A stretch of 64,000 nt of DNA from Saccharopolyspora kobensis (GCF_900108315.1 NZ_FNVB01000004.1:124001-188000), one strand, 5' to 3'; counted from the first letter of the stretch, positions 35,601 through 45,153 are shown. Made by a program: numbers and translations. Notes: generated from the sequence alone by a model not told the origin.

Positions 35601-36002
35601 GGCGAGGAGTTCCCGGTCGACCTGGAGCCGGGCGTGCGGCTGCTCATCGGCCTCGAAGCGATCAGCGAGCCCGACGAGCGCGGCCTGCGCACGGTGATGG
35701 CGACGCTGAACGGCCAGCTGCGGCCGATCCAGGTCCGCGACCGCTCGGTGGCCACCGACCTGCCGGTCGCGGAGAAGGCCGACCGGTCCAACCCGGGCCA
35801 CGTGCCCGCACCGTTCGCCGGTGTGGTGACGCTGTCGGTCGGCGAGGGCGACGCGGTGGAGTCGGGCCAGACCATCGCCACCATCGAGGCGATGAAGATG
35901 GAAGCGGCGATCACCGCCCCGTCCGCCGGACAGGTCAAGCGCCTGGCCATCGGAAAGGTCCAGCAGGTCGAAGGCGGGGACCTGATCATCGAACTGGGCT
36001 GA
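32625..36002 (+). CDS. pyc: Pyruvate carboxylase
   Basis: A 1125-aa biotin enzyme that makes oxaloacetate from pyruvate, bicarbonate and ATP. Domains run in order: biotin carboxylase (residues 1-450, ATP-grasp KAVAGGGGRGMRRV and EMNPRIQVEHTVTE), carboxyltransferase (about 525-800, DTTFRDAHQSLLATRVR, with the metal-site HLHTHDT), the PYC linker, and the biotin carrier end with EAMKMEAAI, biotinylated at about K1091. The ATG at 32625 follows GAGGAG. Length is normal. It is divergent from the P450 gene and convergent with the SARP gene. Confidence 0.97.
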   Translation: MFRKVLVANRGEIAIRAFRAAYELGAGTVAVFPHEDRNSLHRLKADESYEIGEPGHPVRAYLSVEEIIKAARQAGADAVYPGYGFLSENPELARACREAGITFVGPGHEILQMTGNKATAVAAAREAGVPVLDSSSPSRDIDELLSAAEEMTFPVFVKAVAGGGGRGMRRVDELGGLREALEAAMREAESAFGDPTVFLEQAVINPRHIEVQILADAAGNVIHLYERDCSVQRRHQKVIEIAPAPNLDPQLRERICADAVAFARKIGYVNAGTVEFLVDEQGRHVFIEMNPRIQVEHTVTEEVTDADLVQSQLRIAAGETLEDLGMTQDAIRLRGAALQCRITTEDPANGFRPDTGMISAYRSPGGAGIRLDGGTAFAGTSVSAHFDSMLVKLSCRGRDFATAVGRARRAVAEFRIRGVSTNIPFLQAVLDDPDFAAGKVTTSFIGERPHLLTARHSADRGTRLLNYLADVTVNRPNGPRPTTPDPVFKLPATDLSVPPPAGSKQKLVELGPEGFASWLRESKALGVTDTTFRDAHQSLLATRVRSKDLLAIAPHVARMTPELLSLECWGGATYDVALRFLAEDPWERLAKLREAVPNICLQMLLRGRNTVGYTPYPTEVTEHFVQEATDTGIDIFRIFDALNDVEQMRPAIEAVRATGRSVAEVALCYTADLSDPDEKLYTLDYYLRLAEQIVDAGAHVLAIKDMAGLLRAPAAAKLVTALRREFDLPVHLHTHDTPGGQLATYLAAVQAGADAVDAATASMSGTTSQPALSSVVAATDYTEQATGLDLQAVCDMEPYWESVRKIYQPFEAGLASPTGRVYKHEIPGGQLSNLRTQAVALGLGDKFEEIEAMYAAADRILGRLVKVTPSSKVVGDLALHLVGAGVDPADFESDPRKFDIPDSVIGFLQGELGEPPAGWPEPFRTRALEGRTAVRRVAELSEEDRNGLATDRRSTLNRLLFAKPTKEFTEHREAYGDTSLLRSKDFFYGLRPGEEFPVDLEPGVRLLIGLEAISEPDERGLRTVMATLNGQLRPIQVRDRSVATDLPVAEKADRSNPGHVPAPFAGVVTLSVGEGDAVESGQTIATIEAMKMEAAITAPSAGQVKRLAIGKVQQVEGGDLIIELG

Positions 36003-36057
36003 GAGCCGGCGGGTGGCGAAACTCGAGCGCCCGCCTGCTGACGAGCTGACCGATCGA

Positions 36058-36087
36058 GCGCGGGCCGTCATCCGGGGCGGCCCGCGC
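36058..36087. terminator. Bidirectional hairpin between pyc and SARP gene
   Basis: GCGCGGGCCG (36058-36067) pairs with CGGCCCGCGC (36078-36087) with a 10-nt loop in the 109-nt convergent gap. Confidence 0.75.
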
Positions 36088-36111
36088 TTCGTCGTCGGAC
36101 CTGCGCTCAGG

Positions 36112-39100
36112 TCAGCGATCTGAACCGGGCGCGGCGATGGCGGCGATCAGCGTTCGCGACTGATCGGCCGTCAGATCTTCGCCCGCGGCGTGGGCGGCGA
36201 TGAACGCTGCTCCGCCCAGTGCGTCGCGCGCGGTACCGGTGGCTCGGTCGATGTCGGGGCGTTCTGCGGGCAGCAGCGGCATGCCGGTGGCCGTGCGGAG
36301 CGCTTGTGCGGCACCGAGAAGCTTCGCTGCGATGTCGTGCTCGCCGAGTGCTGTCGCTGCGGCCGCCGCTCCGCTGAGGGCGTACGCGGCGTCACGCGGC
36401 GCTTCGAAGTGCTGCGCACCGTCGAAGGCCTTGAGATGTTCTGCTGCGGCTGCCTTCGCCGCACCGCGTTGTTCCAGGACGTAGCCGAGTTCGACCTGGA
36501 CGATCGGCACGAACAGCGCACCGGTGTGCTCGGTGAGCAGCTCGCGCGCGAGACGCTCGGCGTCGTCGAGCCTGCCCTCGCGGCGGGCGGTGTAGGTGAG
36601 GATCACCTTCGCGAACAGCACCCCGGGGCCATTGCCGCGGTCGGCGGCCAGCACCTGCTCGCAGCACTCGCGGGCGTGGTCGTAGTCGGTGCCTTGCATG
36701 GCGATCCATCCGAGCCAGCACAGGTGGATCGCCACTTGCCCCCACATCTCCAGCTCTTTCGCCAGCACCAGCGCCTCGCGGTGGACGTCGGCGGCGCGCG
36801 CGAGATCACCGGTCAGCTCGGCCAGCGCGCCGAGCCATTCGGCGGCCTGCAACCGACCCCAGCGATCGCCTGTCTCGGCGAACGACCGCGCCGCTTCGGT
36901 CGCGTGCCGCTCCAGGGCCGCCACATCGGCTCGGGCGTGCGCGGCCTTCGCCAGAACCACCTGCAGGGCTGCGGCGCCCCATCGGTCGCCGAGTTCGCGG
37001 CACGTCGCGAGGGCGCGCTGAGCTGTCGCTTCGAGATCCTGGTCGATACCGGACTCCAGCGCGCCCAAGGCGACCGCGAGCTCGGCGCGTGCGCGGACCA
37101 GCGGATCATCCAGTTCGGACAGCGCAGCGGCGAGATCCGCTCGGCGGGCTGCGGCATCGGTGAACTCGCCCTGCTGGAAGGCGAACGCGAGACGCCAGGC
37201 CAGCACAGGTGCACGGTGCTGCGCGCTGCCGCCCAGCCCGAGCGCCGCGTCGAACCTGCGGCGAGCCTCGCCGAGCCGACCGCGCAGCAGCCAGTACCAG
37301 GCCAGCGCGTGCACCAGCCGGAGCGCGGCGTCGGCATCGGCGGCGCGCACGAAACCATCCAGCGCCGCAGCCATGTTCGCGTCCTCGCCGTCGAGGCGGC
37401 GCAACCAGCGGCACTGGTCGGCTCCCCGCAGCTCGGGTGCGGCTTGCTCGGCCAGCTCCAGGTAGTACGCGTGATGCGCGCGCCGCGCAGCCACATCCTC
37501 ACCGGCCTCGGCCAGGCGGTCGAGGCTGAACGCCGCCACCGACTCCAGCAGCCGGTACCGGCGCCCGCTCTGCTGCACCAGCGACTGGTCCACCAGCCGC
37601 GCGACGACGTCGGCGATCAGAGCCTCGCCGAGATCCCCGGTGGCGGCGCAGACGGACTCGGCGCCCTCCAGCGTGCAGCCGCCTTGATGGATCGCGAGGC
37701 GCCGGAGCACGGTGCGTTCGGCGTCGTCGAGCAGCTCCCAGCTCCAATCGATCAACGCCGTGAGCGTCTGCTGCCGCGGGGGAGCACCGCGATGGCCGCT
37801 GGCGAGCAGCCGGAACCTGTTGTCCAGCCGGGTGACCATCTCGTGCACGTCGAGCGCGCGAACGCGATTCGCCGCCAGCTCCAGCGCCAGCGGGATGCCG
37901 TCGAGCCGGCGGCACAGGGTCGCGACCGCGTCGGCGTTCTCGGCGTCCAGGGCGAATTCGCGGGAACTCGCCCTTGCGCGGGACACGAAGAGCTGAACCG
38001 CCTGCGACTGCGCCAGCTCCTCGAGCCCGTCGCCGACGGTGGGCACCGGCAGCGGTCGCACGGCCACGACGTCCTCGCCCGGCAGGCGGAGCTGTTCGCG
38101 GCTGGTCGCCAGGACGTGCAGGCCCGGTGCCGCGTTCAGCAGCTGTTCGGCCAGCTCGGCCGCAGCGTCGACGACGTGCTCGCAGTTGTCCAGCACCAGC
38201 AGCATCCGCTCGTCGGCCAGCGCGTCGGACAGCTTGCCGTCGGTGATCCCGAGGACCTTCGCGACTTCGTCGGCGAGGCACCTGGCGTCGCCGGTCGGTT
38301 GCAGCGGCGCCAGCTCGACCAGCCAGGTGCCGTGCGGGAAGCGCTCGGTGAGGTCGGCGGCCGCGGCCAGGGCGAGCCGGGTCTTGCCGACACCGCCCGG
38401 CCCGGTGAGGGTCACCAACCGCGAATCGACGACGGCCCGGCCCAGCTCGTCCAGATCGCCTTCGCGGCCGACCAGTTCGGTGCGCTGCGCCGGGATGTTG
38501 CTGGTGCGCCTGCGCACCGCCGGCTCGGGTCGCGACGCGACGAGCGCGGGATCCTGGGCCAGCAGCGATCGCTGCAGTTCGACCAGCTCACGGCTCGGGT
38601 CCACGCCCAGCTCATCGGACAGCTGCCTGCGCAGGTCCTCGTAGCCCGCGAGGGCTTCCGCCTGGCGTCCCGCACCGTAGAGGCCGCGCAGGTGAGCAGC
38701 GCGCAAGCGCTCCCGCAGCGGGTGCGCAGCGACGACCGGGCCGAGATCGCCCACCACCGCGCGGAAATCGCCTCCCGCGAGCCGCGCTTCCGCCAGCTCT
38801 TCGACGGCCACCAGACGCAGTTCTTCGAGCTGTGCGGCGGCGGCCCGGGTGAAGGCCGCATCACCGAAGTCGGCGAACGCGGGGCCTCGCCACAGGCCCA
38901 CGGCCTCGGTGAGCACCCGGATCCGCTCCTGGACACCGGTCGTCGCGCGGGCATCGGCCAGCAGTTCGCGGAAGCGCAGGGAATCCACGCCGGTGGCGGC
39001 CAGGCGGTAACCGGGCGGCGGCGACACGACCAGGTCCCGGCCGCCGGGCTCGGCGTCTTCGAGCGCGCGGCGCAGCTGGGACGCCTTCGCGGCGAGCGTC

Positions 39101-39282
39101 CCGGCCGGGTTGCCGGGCGGGCTCTCGGCCCAGATGTCGTCCACCAGGCGATCGGCGGAGACCGGCTGGCCTGGTTCGACCAGCAGATCGGCCAGCAGAG
39201 CGCGGACCTTCGCCCCCGGTACGGGCACGACGGCACCGCCGTCGGTCCACACGGTCAGCGGGCCCAGCACACCGAAACGCAT
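36112..39282 (-). CDS. SARP-family regulator with NB-ARC ATPase and TPR domains
   Basis: A 1056-aa large SARP. Residues 1-95 are an OmpR-like winged helix ([12 protein letters not shown] ... VLLAD region), about 95-245 the BTAD domain (LREL ... [26 protein letters not shown]), about 270-600 an NB-ARC STAND ATPase (GREGDLDEL, Walker [29 protein letters not shown]), and the remainder TPR-like helices. Proteins of this build, like AfsR, activate secondary-metabolism or neighbouring genes. The ATG at 39282 gives the typical SARP N-terminus; a GTG lies two codons earlier. The divergent gap carries 11-bp repeats expected of SARP targets. Confidence 0.92.
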   Translation of the reverse strand: MRFGVLGPLTVWTDGGAVVPVPGAKVRALLADLLVEPGQPVSADRLVDDIWAESPPGNPAGTLAAKASQLRRALEDAEPGGRDLVVSPPPGYRLAATGVDSLRFRELLADARATTGVQERIRVLTEAVGLWRGPAFADFGDAAFTRAAAAQLEELRLVAVEELAEARLAGGDFRAVVGDLGPVVAAHPLRERLRAAHLRGLYGAGRQAEALAGYEDLRRQLSDELGVDPSRELVELQRSLLAQDPALVASRPEPAVRRRTSNIPAQRTELVGREGDLDELGRAVVDSRLVTLTGPGGVGKTRLALAAAADLTERFPHGTWLVELAPLQPTGDARCLADEVAKVLGITDGKLSDALADERMLLVLDNCEHVVDAAAELAEQLLNAAPGLHVLATSREQLRLPGEDVVAVRPLPVPTVGDGLEELAQSQAVQLFVSRARASSREFALDAENADAVATLCRRLDGIPLALELAANRVRALDVHEMVTRLDNRFRLLASGHRGAPPRQQTLTALIDWSWELLDDAERTVLRRLAIHQGGCTLEGAESVCAATGDLGEALIADVVARLVDQSLVQQSGRRYRLLESVAAFSLDRLAEAGEDVAARRAHHAYYLELAEQAAPELRGADQCRWLRRLDGEDANMAAALDGFVRAADADAALRLVHALAWYWLLRGRLGEARRRFDAALGLGGSAQHRAPVLAWRLAFAFQQGEFTDAAARRADLAAALSELDDPLVRARAELAVALGALESGIDQDLEATAQRALATCRELGDRWGAAALQVVLAKAAHARADVAALERHATEAARSFAETGDRWGRLQAAEWLGALAELTGDLARAADVHREALVLAKELEMWGQVAIHLCWLGWIAMQGTDYDHARECCEQVLAADRGNGPGVLFAKVILTYTARREGRLDDAERLARELLTEHTGALFVPIVQVELGYVLEQRGAAKAAAAEHLKAFDGAQHFEAPRDAAYALSGAAAAATALGEHDIAAKLLGAAQALRTATGMPLLPAERPDIDRATGTARDALGGAAFIAAHAAGEDLTADQSRTLIAAIAAPGSDR

Positions 39283-39308
39283 CGCCACAGCCTATGCGTC
39301 TCCGGCGC

Positions 39309-39341
39309 ACCGGAAGGCGACCGTAAACAAACCGGAAGGCC
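39309..39341 (+). promoter_or_regulatory. Three 11-bp direct repeats, probable SARP binding site
   Basis: ACCGGAAGGCG, ACCGTAAACAA and ACCGGAAGGCC follow each other with an exact 11-bp period between the SARP gene and the hydrolase gene. SARPs typically bind direct heptamers spaced 11 or 22 bp just upstream of a -10. The block ends 51 nt before the hydrolase ATG, so that gene is the likely target. Confidence 0.65.
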
Positions 39342-39392
39342 CGCCGCGCACTGTGGTGACAACGAAGGACGAACAACTCTCCGGAGGACACC

Positions 39393-40304
39393 ATGAAGCG
39401 CACCGCACTGGCTCTCGCCGTCGTCGGGATCACCGCAGCGATGCTCACCGCCTGCGGATCCGGCGACCAGGCCGACCAGGTCGAACCGGCCGCGACGACG
39501 GGCGCTTACGCCGACGTCAACGGCCTGCGGATGTATTACGAGCGGCACGGCAACCCGAACGGCCAGCCGCCGCTGGTCCTGCTGCACGGCGCGCTGTCCG
39601 GGATCACCACCGACTTCGGCGAGCTGATCCCGGAGCTCGCCAAGACCCGCGAGGTCATCGCCGTCGAGCAGCAGGCGCACGGCCGGACCGCGGACATCGA
39701 CCGGCCGCTGCGCACCCCGCAGATGGCCGAGGACACCGCCGCGCTGCTGAGGCAGATCGGGGTCCAGCGCGCCGACATCCTCGGCTACAGCATGGGTGCC
39801 GGTGTCGCGCTGCAGATCTCGATCGAACACCCGGACCTGGTGCGCAAGCAGGTGCTGCTGTCCGGAGGACTGGGCGCGGCGGCGATGCACCCCGGCCTGC
39901 TCGACGGGATCAGCGAGCTGAAGCCGGAGGACCTGCACGGGTCGCCGTTCCACACCGACTACCTGAAGAACGCGCCGCGACCGGAGGACTTCCCGAAGCT
40001 CGTGGCCCGGGTCGGTGAGCACGACAAGAACGGGCTTCCCGAGTTCGCGCCGGAAGCCGTCCGCGCGGTCACGGCGCCGACGCTGACCGTGATCGGTGAC
40101 TCCGACATCGTCCGGCCCGAGCACGCCGTCGAGATGTTCCGGCTCTTCGGCGGCGGGATCATGGGCGACACACCGGAAGGGCTGCCGAACGCGCAGCTGG
40201 CGATTCTGCCGGGCACCTCGCACATAACCGCGCCGCACCGGCCCGACCTGCTGCTGCCGATGATCCCGGCCTTCCTCGACGCGCCGGTCAAGGACGCGTC
40301 GTGA
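39393..40304 (+). CDS. Secreted lipoprotein alpha/beta-hydrolase
   Basis: A 303-aa alpha/beta-hydrolase. Residues 1-21 are a lipoprotein signal with lipobox MLTAC, so it is predicted to be anchored on the outer face of the membrane. The fold motifs are VLLHGALSG (oxyanion region), the nucleophile elbow GYSMGAG (about S130), the acid in VIGDSDIV and the histidine in GTSHITA. GGAGG lies 6 nt before the ATG. It is divergent from the SARP gene and overlaps the following reductase gene by GTGA. Substrate unknown. Confidence 0.88.
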   Translation: MKRTALALAVVGITAAMLTACGSGDQADQVEPAATTGAYADVNGLRMYYERHGNPNGQPPLVLLHGALSGITTDFGELIPELAKTREVIAVEQQAHGRTADIDRPLRTPQMAEDTAALLRQIGVQRADILGYSMGAGVALQISIEHPDLVRKQVLLSGGLGAAAMHPGLLDGISELKPEDLHGSPFHTDYLKNAPRPEDFPKLVARVGEHDKNGLPEFAPEAVRAVTAPTLTVIGDSDIVRPEHAVEMFRLFGGGIMGDTPEGLPNAQLAILPGTSHITAPHRPDLLLPMIPAFLDAPVKDAS

Positions 40305-40882
40305 CCGCTCGGCTGCGGGTCGCGCTGATCGTGGGATCCACCCGAGCGGGACGCTTCGGCCCGGTCGTGGCGGACTGGTTCGCCCGCCGGGCCGGCCACC
40401 GCCGCGACCTGGTGCTGGATCGCATCGACCTGGCGACCGCCGGGCTGCCCGACCAGCTGGCCGATTTCGACGAACCGGCTCCCGGCAGCGTCCGGGAACT
40501 GGGGCAGCGGCTGGCGTGCGCGGATGCGTTCGTGGTGGTCACCCCGGAGTACAACCGGAGCTTCCCGGCCGCGGTGAAGAACGCGATCGACTGGTTCGAC
40601 CAGGAGTGGGCGGCCAAACCCGTCTCCGTCGTCACCTACTGCCGCGACGCCGGGGGAGGGCAGGCCGCCGAGCAGCTTCGGCAGGTCTTCGGTGAGCTCA
40701 ACGCCGTGGTGATCCGCCGCAACGTGACGATCCCCAAGGTCTGGCAGCGCTTCGCCGCCGACGGCGGGTGGCCGCGGCGCGATCCCGAGCTCGACGAATC
40801 AGCCGGTGCCGCGCTGGATCAGCTCACCTGGTGGGCCGGCGCCCTGCGCACCGCCAGAACCAAGAACGCGCTGGTGCTGTAG
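40301..40882 (+). CDS. NADPH-dependent FMN reductase-family protein
   Basis: A 193-aa flavodoxin-like protein. The phosphate-binding loop [13 protein letters not shown] (residues 11-23) and the signature [22 protein letters not shown] (about 79-100) identify the NADPH-dependent FMN/quinone reductase family. The GTG start overlaps the hydrolase stop by 4 nt, showing translational coupling, so it likely shares SARP control. Biological electron acceptor unknown. Confidence 0.88.
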   Translation: MTARLRVALIVGSTRAGRFGPVVADWFARRAGHRRDLVLDRIDLATAGLPDQLADFDEPAPGSVRELGQRLACADAFVVVTPEYNRSFPAAVKNAIDWFDQEWAAKPVSVVTYCRDAGGGQAAEQLRQVFGELNAVVIRRNVTIPKVWQRFAADGGWPRRDPELDESAGAALDQLTWWAGALRTARTKNALVL

Positions 40883-40900
40883 CTGTTCTCGCCGCCGAAC

Positions 40901-40929
40901 GCGGGTCGCCCCACCAGAGGGCGGCCCGC
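40901..40929 (+). terminator. Hairpin after the FMN reductase gene
   Basis: GCGGGTCGCCC (40901-40911) pairs with GGGCGGCCCGC (40919-40929), one mismatch, 19 nt after the stop. Confidence 0.7.
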
Positions 40930-41089
40930 TGTCGCGTTCAGGCTCAGGTGGTGCCGCGATGATCTTCTGCCCGGCTGATGGCTCGTAGACGAGGTGGATT
41001 GCACGTTCGGGTGAACTGGGCAACCGGAGTGGGTGTCCGGGACGTCTTCGTGGTGCTGGCAGGTGTTCTCGATGGGCTGGGGGTTCGTG

Positions 41090-41605
41090 ATGCGGGAGTT
41101 GCCGATGGGGTGGGCGGTCGTGGTCGCCGCCGGACTGGTGCTGGCCGGCGGTCCGGCGAGCGCGGATCCCGCTTCGGACGTGCGAGAAGTGGACTGGCCG
41201 AACGCCGAGTTCGTCGTTCCCGCGGTCGGGCCGTGCCCGCAGCAGCTGGTGGACTTCACCGGCGGGGCCGCCGAAGCGGGCGGCTGGGTCTACCGGCTCA
41301 CGCCGGAGCGGCGGATCGGGTTCGCCGATGTCACCGGGGAAGGCGTGGAGGACGCGTTGATCCTGGTGGAGTGCGGGCCGCGGGACTCGGAGTACTCGCG
41401 GGCGCTCGTCGCGATGACCGTGGGGCCGCAGCCGCTGGGCACCGTGGTCAGCCCGCCGGTGTGGACCCAGGTGCCGGACGGGTTCACCGCGCACGACGGC
41501 GAGATCGCGGTGCGGATCGAGGACTTCGACACCGGCGGCAGCTGGACGGAGCACTACCGCTGGGCCCAGTCGGCGCAGGCGTTCGTGCGCGTCGACGGGT
41601 CGTGA
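41090..41605 (+). CDS. Small secreted protein of unknown function
   Basis: A protein of about 171 aa with an N-terminal signal peptide (MGWAVVVAAGLVLAGGPASA, cleavage after ASADP) and a mature part of about 145 residues with Cys in VGPCPQQ and LVECGPRD, which could form a disulfide. I recognise no family, although FADVTGEGVEDALILVECG resembles one strand of secreted repeat domains. The start is uncertain: ATG 41090, or ATG 41072 upstream. It ends at a hairpin shared with the helicase gene. Confidence 0.68.
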   Translation: MRELPMGWAVVVAAGLVLAGGPASADPASDVREVDWPNAEFVVPAVGPCPQQLVDFTGGAAEAGGWVYRLTPERRIGFADVTGEGVEDALILVECGPRDSEYSRALVAMTVGPQPLGTVVSPPVWTQVPDGFTAHDGEIAVRIEDFDTGGSWTEHYRWAQSAQAFVRVDGS

Positions 41606-41633
41606 GCGGCGGCGGTCGACGGCCACCGCCGCT
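41602..41633. terminator. Bidirectional 12-bp hairpin overlapping a stop codon
   Basis: GTGAGCGGCGGT (41602-41613) and ACCGCCGCTCAC (41622-41633) pair perfectly in the 37-nt convergent gap; the left arm includes the stop codon of the secreted-protein gene. Confidence 0.8.
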
Positions 41634-41642
41634 CACGAGCGG

Positions 41643-43694
41643 TCACGAGGGCTTCAGCACGGTGAGGAGCTGGGTGGCCCGGCTGAGGGCGACGTAGAGG
41701 GCTCGGCGGCCGGTGCTGGACTCCGCGGCCAGGCCGTCCGGGTCGATCACCACCACCGCGTCGTACTCCATGCCCTTGGCCTCCAGGCTGCCCACCACCC
41801 GCACCCGGTCCGCGTCGAAGTCCGCGGTGGACAGCCACTCGCGGACCTCGTCGCGGCGGGCCATCGTGGTGATCAGCCCGATGGTGCCCTCCGCGGCCGC
41901 CACCAGCTCCTCCGCGGCGGTGCGCACCGCCGCGGGCAGCTGCTCGGCGGGCATCTCGCGCACCGCGGGCTCGACGCCGGTGGTGCGCACCGCCACCGGC
42001 AGGTCGTCGGCGGGCACCAGGTCCCGGACCGCGTCCGCGGCCAGCGCGAAGATCTCCGCCGAGTTGCGGTAGTTGGTGCGCAGCGTGAAGCGGCGGTGCG
42101 TGCGCTGCGCGCTGAGCGCTTCCCGCCGCGCGGCCGCCGCTTCCTCGGCGTCCGGCCAGGACGACTGCACCGGGTCGCCCACGATCGTCCAGCTCGCGTG
42201 ACGGCCCCGGCGGCCCACCATCCGCCACTGCATCGGCGAGAGGTCCTGCGACTCGTCGATGACCACGTGCGCGTACTCGTCGTAGTTGACCGCGCGCTTC
42301 GGCTGCTCCTGCTCGCCCTCGGCGCGGCGGCGCTTGGGCGGGGCTCCGGCCAGCACCCGCAGCTCGTCGATCAGCGCGATGTCGGCGACCGTCCACTCGG
42401 TCACCTCGCTCCAGGACTTCGCCAGCAGGTCGACCTCCTCGGCCGACAGCAGCCTGCGCGCCGCCTGCGACAACCGCGCCGGATCCGACAGCCAGCGCAG
42501 GACCTGCATCGGGTACACCGCGGGCCACCAGGCGACCAGGAAGCGGTGGAACTCGATGCGGTCGCCGATCTCGGCGATCAACCGGTCCCGGTCCGGCTGG
42601 AAGTCCTCGTCGGCGGCCTGCTTCGCCTTCTGCCACAGGGCTTCCAGCAGCGCGTCGGCCGCCCGCATCCGATTCCGGTTGGGCTGCCCGCCCTTGTTGT
42701 GCAGCGTGCGGCGGATCCGCTTCAGATCGTCGGCCTGCAGCTTGAGCACCGTGCCCCGGTAGAACATCTGCAGCAGCTCGGGCGCCTCCGGCGGCGGCAG
42801 CCGCAGCGCGCGACGCAGCACCTTCACCATCCGCGAGGAGCCCTTGATCTCCGCCGTGCGCGGATCGTCGATCTTGGCCGTGCTGATGCCGTCCAGCACC
42901 TCGCCGAGCGCGCGCAGCTCGACGTTGTGCTCTCCCATCGACGGCAGCACCCGCGAGATGTAGGACATGAACACCGGCGACGGGCCGACCACCAGCACGC
43001 CCGGCCCGCCGAGCCGCCGCTGATCCCGGTAGAGCAGGTACGCCGCGCGGTGCAGGGCGACCGCGGTCTTGCCGGTGCCCGGACCGCCGGTGATCTCGGT
43101 GACGCCGCCCTCGGGAGCGCGGATCGCGTCGTCTTGCTCCTTCTGGATGGTCGCCACGATGTTGCGCATCGAGTCGCCGCGCGAGCGGGTCAGCGCCGCC
43201 ATGAGCGCGCCGTCGCCGATCACCCGCATGTCGCTGGGTGCGCGCTCCGGGTCCAGCAGGTCGTCGGAGAGGTCCACGACCTGCTCGCGCGAGGAGCGGA
43301 TCACCCGGCGGCGGATCACGTCCAGCGGCTGCTCCGGGGTCGCCTGGTAGAAGGCCGCCGCCAGCGGGGCGCGCCAGTCCACCAGCAGGTTCTCGAACTG
43401 CGGATCGCGGATGCCCAGCCGGCCGATGTGCACCGCGTCGCCGCCGGCGAAGTCCAGCCGGCCGAACACCAGTCCCTCGGACTCGGCGTTGAGCGCCTGC
43501 AACGTCCGGTTGGCGTGGTGGAGCATCACGTCGCGCTCGTTGAGCGCTTCGGGCGTCGCTTCCCGGCCGTACTCGTAGCTCTTGTCGCGCATCGCCTCGG
43601 CTTCGCTGCGCAACTCGTCGAGACGGGCGTAGACCCGGTCGACGTGCTGCTGCTCGACCGCGATCTCGGCCTGCTTGATGGACGCTTCGGACAC
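41643..43694 (-). CDS. HelD/HelR-like superfamily 1 helicase-type ATPase
   Basis: A 683-aa UvrD-like protein lacking the usual DNA-repair domain layout. An N-terminal coiled coil (residues 1-70, SIKQAEIAVEQQHVDRVYARLDELRSEAEAM region) precedes Walker A GGPGTGKTAVALHRAAYLLY (about residues 200-219), Walker B VVIDESQDLSPMQW and the end YVALSRATQLLTVL. This matches HelD proteins, which pull RNA polymerase off nucleic acid; the actinobacterial HelR subgroup can also give tolerance to rifamycins. The GTG at 43694 has GGGAGAAAG about 6 nt upstream. No rifamycin-associated DNA element was seen in its promoter. Confidence 0.85.
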   Translation of the reverse strand: MSEASIKQAEIAVEQQHVDRVYARLDELRSEAEAMRDKSYEYGREATPEALNERDVMLHHANRTLQALNAESEGLVFGRLDFAGGDAVHIGRLGIRDPQFENLLVDWRAPLAAAFYQATPEQPLDVIRRRVIRSSREQVVDLSDDLLDPERAPSDMRVIGDGALMAALTRSRGDSMRNIVATIQKEQDDAIRAPEGGVTEITGGPGTGKTAVALHRAAYLLYRDQRRLGGPGVLVVGPSPVFMSYISRVLPSMGEHNVELRALGEVLDGISTAKIDDPRTAEIKGSSRMVKVLRRALRLPPPEAPELLQMFYRGTVLKLQADDLKRIRRTLHNKGGQPNRNRMRAADALLEALWQKAKQAADEDFQPDRDRLIAEIGDRIEFHRFLVAWWPAVYPMQVLRWLSDPARLSQAARRLLSAEEVDLLAKSWSEVTEWTVADIALIDELRVLAGAPPKRRRAEGEQEQPKRAVNYDEYAHVVIDESQDLSPMQWRMVGRRGRHASWTIVGDPVQSSWPDAEEAAAARREALSAQRTHRRFTLRTNYRNSAEIFALAADAVRDLVPADDLPVAVRTTGVEPAVREMPAEQLPAAVRTAAEELVAAAEGTIGLITTMARRDEVREWLSTADFDADRVRVVGSLEAKGMEYDAVVVIDPDGLAAESSTGRRALYVALSRATQLLTVLKPS

Positions 43695-43863
43695 CTGTGT
43701 CTTTCTCCCCGTCTGGCGCAGTGGGCAGACCAATCAGCGTACGCCCGTGGCGCCACCGGGCTAGCCGCTCCCGGGAGCGCGGAAGCTGCGGGCACCGGCG
43801 TAAAATCACCGCAAACGAGCCCCGCCGGGCGGTGCCCCGCCCGCCGTGCGCCACGATGGACGG

Positions 43864-44418
43864 GTGACGCGGATCGTGGCCGGAAGCGTGGGCGGGCGGC
43901 GCATCGAAGTGCCCCCGAAAGGCACCAGACCCACCTCGGAACGGGTGCGGGAAGCCTTGTTCAGCGCGCTGGAATCGGCGATCGACCTGCCCGGCGCGCG
44001 AGTGCTCGACCTCTACGGCGGCTCCGGCGCACTGGGCCTGGAGGCGCTGTCCCGCGGTGCCGAGCACGCGACCTTCGTCGAGTCCGACCGCCGCGCCGCG
44101 GGCATGCTGCGCCGCAACGCCGCCGCGCTCGGCTTCGGCGAGGTCCACGTGGCGCAGGCGAAGGCCGAAACGCTGCTGAGCACGCCGACCGACCGGCCCT
44201 TCGACGTGGTGTTCGCCGACCCGCCCTACGACCTGCCGCAGGACAAGCTGCACCAGGTCCTGACCGCGCTGGTCGGCAACGGCTGGACGGCGCCGGGCAG
44301 CCTGGTGGTGGTGGAGCGGGCGGTCCGCAGCGGCGAACCGGACTGGCCTGCGCACCTGCGGCCGCTGCGCACCAAGCGCTACGGCGACACCGCCGTCCAC
44401 TGGGCCGAGCACGAATAG
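43864..44418 (+). CDS. rsmD: 16S rRNA (guanine966-N2)-methyltransferase
   Basis: RsmD (184 aa) methylates G966 of 16S rRNA. The fold is a Rossmann methyltransferase with [20 protein letters not shown] (SAM site) and the N-methylation motif FADPPYDLP. The N-terminus [32 protein letters not shown] is typical. The GTG at 43864 is preferred over GTG 43846 because MTRIVAG is the family start. The rsmD-coaD pair is conserved in many bacteria. Confidence 0.95.
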   Translation: MTRIVAGSVGGRRIEVPPKGTRPTSERVREALFSALESAIDLPGARVLDLYGGSGALGLEALSRGAEHATFVESDRRAAGMLRRNAAALGFGEVHVAQAKAETLLSTPTDRPFDVVFADPPYDLPQDKLHQVLTALVGNGWTAPGSLVVVERAVRSGEPDWPAHLRPLRTKRYGDTAVHWAEHE

Positions 44419-44485
44419 CCCCGCGCCGGTGAGGCGCACCACGTCGCCGTGGGGATCGAGCCGGTGGCTGCTACCGTCCGATTCC

Positions 44486-44968
44486 ATGAGGCGTGCCGTG
44501 TGTCCAGGCTCCTACGACCCAGTCACCAACGGTCATCTGGACATCATCGAGCGCTCGTCGAAGCTGTTCGACGAGGTCGTCGTCGCCGTGCTCATCAACA
44601 AGAGCAAGAAGAGCCTGTTCTCCGTCGAGGAGCGGCTGGACATGCTGCGCGAGGTCACCGAGCCGTGGCCCAACGTGCGCATCGACGCCTGGCACGGCCT
44701 GCTGGTCGACTACTGCAGGACCAACGGCATCGGCGCGATCGTCAAGGGCCTGCGCGCGGTCAGCGACTTCGACTACGAGCTGCAGATGGCGCAGATGAAC
44801 CAGCAGCTGTCCGGGGTGGAGACGATGTTCATGTCCACCAACCCGCAGTACAGCTTCCTGGCGAGCTCGCTGGTCAAGGAGGTCGCCACCTACGGCGGCG
44901 ACGTCTCCAACCTGGTCCCGCCGAAGATCGAGCAGCGGCTCCGCCAGCGCCTGGCCGAGCGCGCCTGA
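44486..44968 (+). CDS. coaD: Phosphopantetheine adenylyltransferase
   Basis: CoaD (160 aa) transfers AMP to 4'-phosphopantetheine, the fourth step of coenzyme A synthesis. Nucleotidyltransferase motifs are [19 protein letters not shown] (TxGH-like site) and [29 protein letters not shown]. The ATG at 44486 gives the standard N-terminus MRRAVCPGS and the usual length. It follows rsmD after 67 nt. Confidence 0.97.
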   Translation: MRRAVCPGSYDPVTNGHLDIIERSSKLFDEVVVAVLINKSKKSLFSVEERLDMLREVTEPWPNVRIDAWHGLLVDYCRTNGIGAIVKGLRAVSDFDYELQMAQMNQQLSGVETMFMSTNPQYSFLASSLVKEVATYGGDVSNLVPPKIEQRLRQRLAERA

Positions 44969-44972
44969 ACGC

Positions 44973-45048
44973 CTGTCGGCGGCCGGTCTGCGTGCGTGCT
45001 CCAAGCGGCTGCCGCCGCTTACCGAGGCGCGGACGGCTCCGCCGACAG
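44973..45048 (+). repeat. Dispersed hairpin element, 3'-module copy H
   Basis: Beginning 4 nt after the coaD stop, CTGTCGGCGG (44973-44982) pairs with CCGCCGACAG (45039-45048). Between them, CCAAGCGGCTGCCGCCGCTT and GCGCGGACGGCTCCGCC closely match the 3' end of copy D at 22752-22800. The 5' hairpin module is absent. Confidence 0.6.
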
Positions 45049-45153
45049 CGCCCTCCCGCCCGATTGGGCCGTTCGCAGTAACCCCGGTAGCACGATGGTG
45101 GCCGGGACACTTCGGGTTCACGTCAGTTTCAGCAGGTGATCACGGTCGCCGTC

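Noticed and set aside
32541-36071. 1176-aa open frame antisense to pyc
   Set aside because: Shadow frame typical of GC-rich coding DNA; the plus strand encodes a complete pyruvate carboxylase.
36190-39396. 1068-aa open frame antisense to the SARP gene
   Set aside because: Shadow frame with Arg/Gly/Gln-rich composition and no motifs; the minus strand encodes a complete SARP protein.
36112-40882. Secondary-metabolite cluster suggested by SARP, P450 and hydrolase genes
   Set aside because: No polyketide, peptide or terpene synthase genes are present; pyc separates the P450 from the SARP, and the neighbours are conserved housekeeping genes.
43695-43863. Rifamycin-associated element upstream of the HelD-like gene
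   Set aside because: The expected GGGGCTTGC-type palindrome is not present in this gap.
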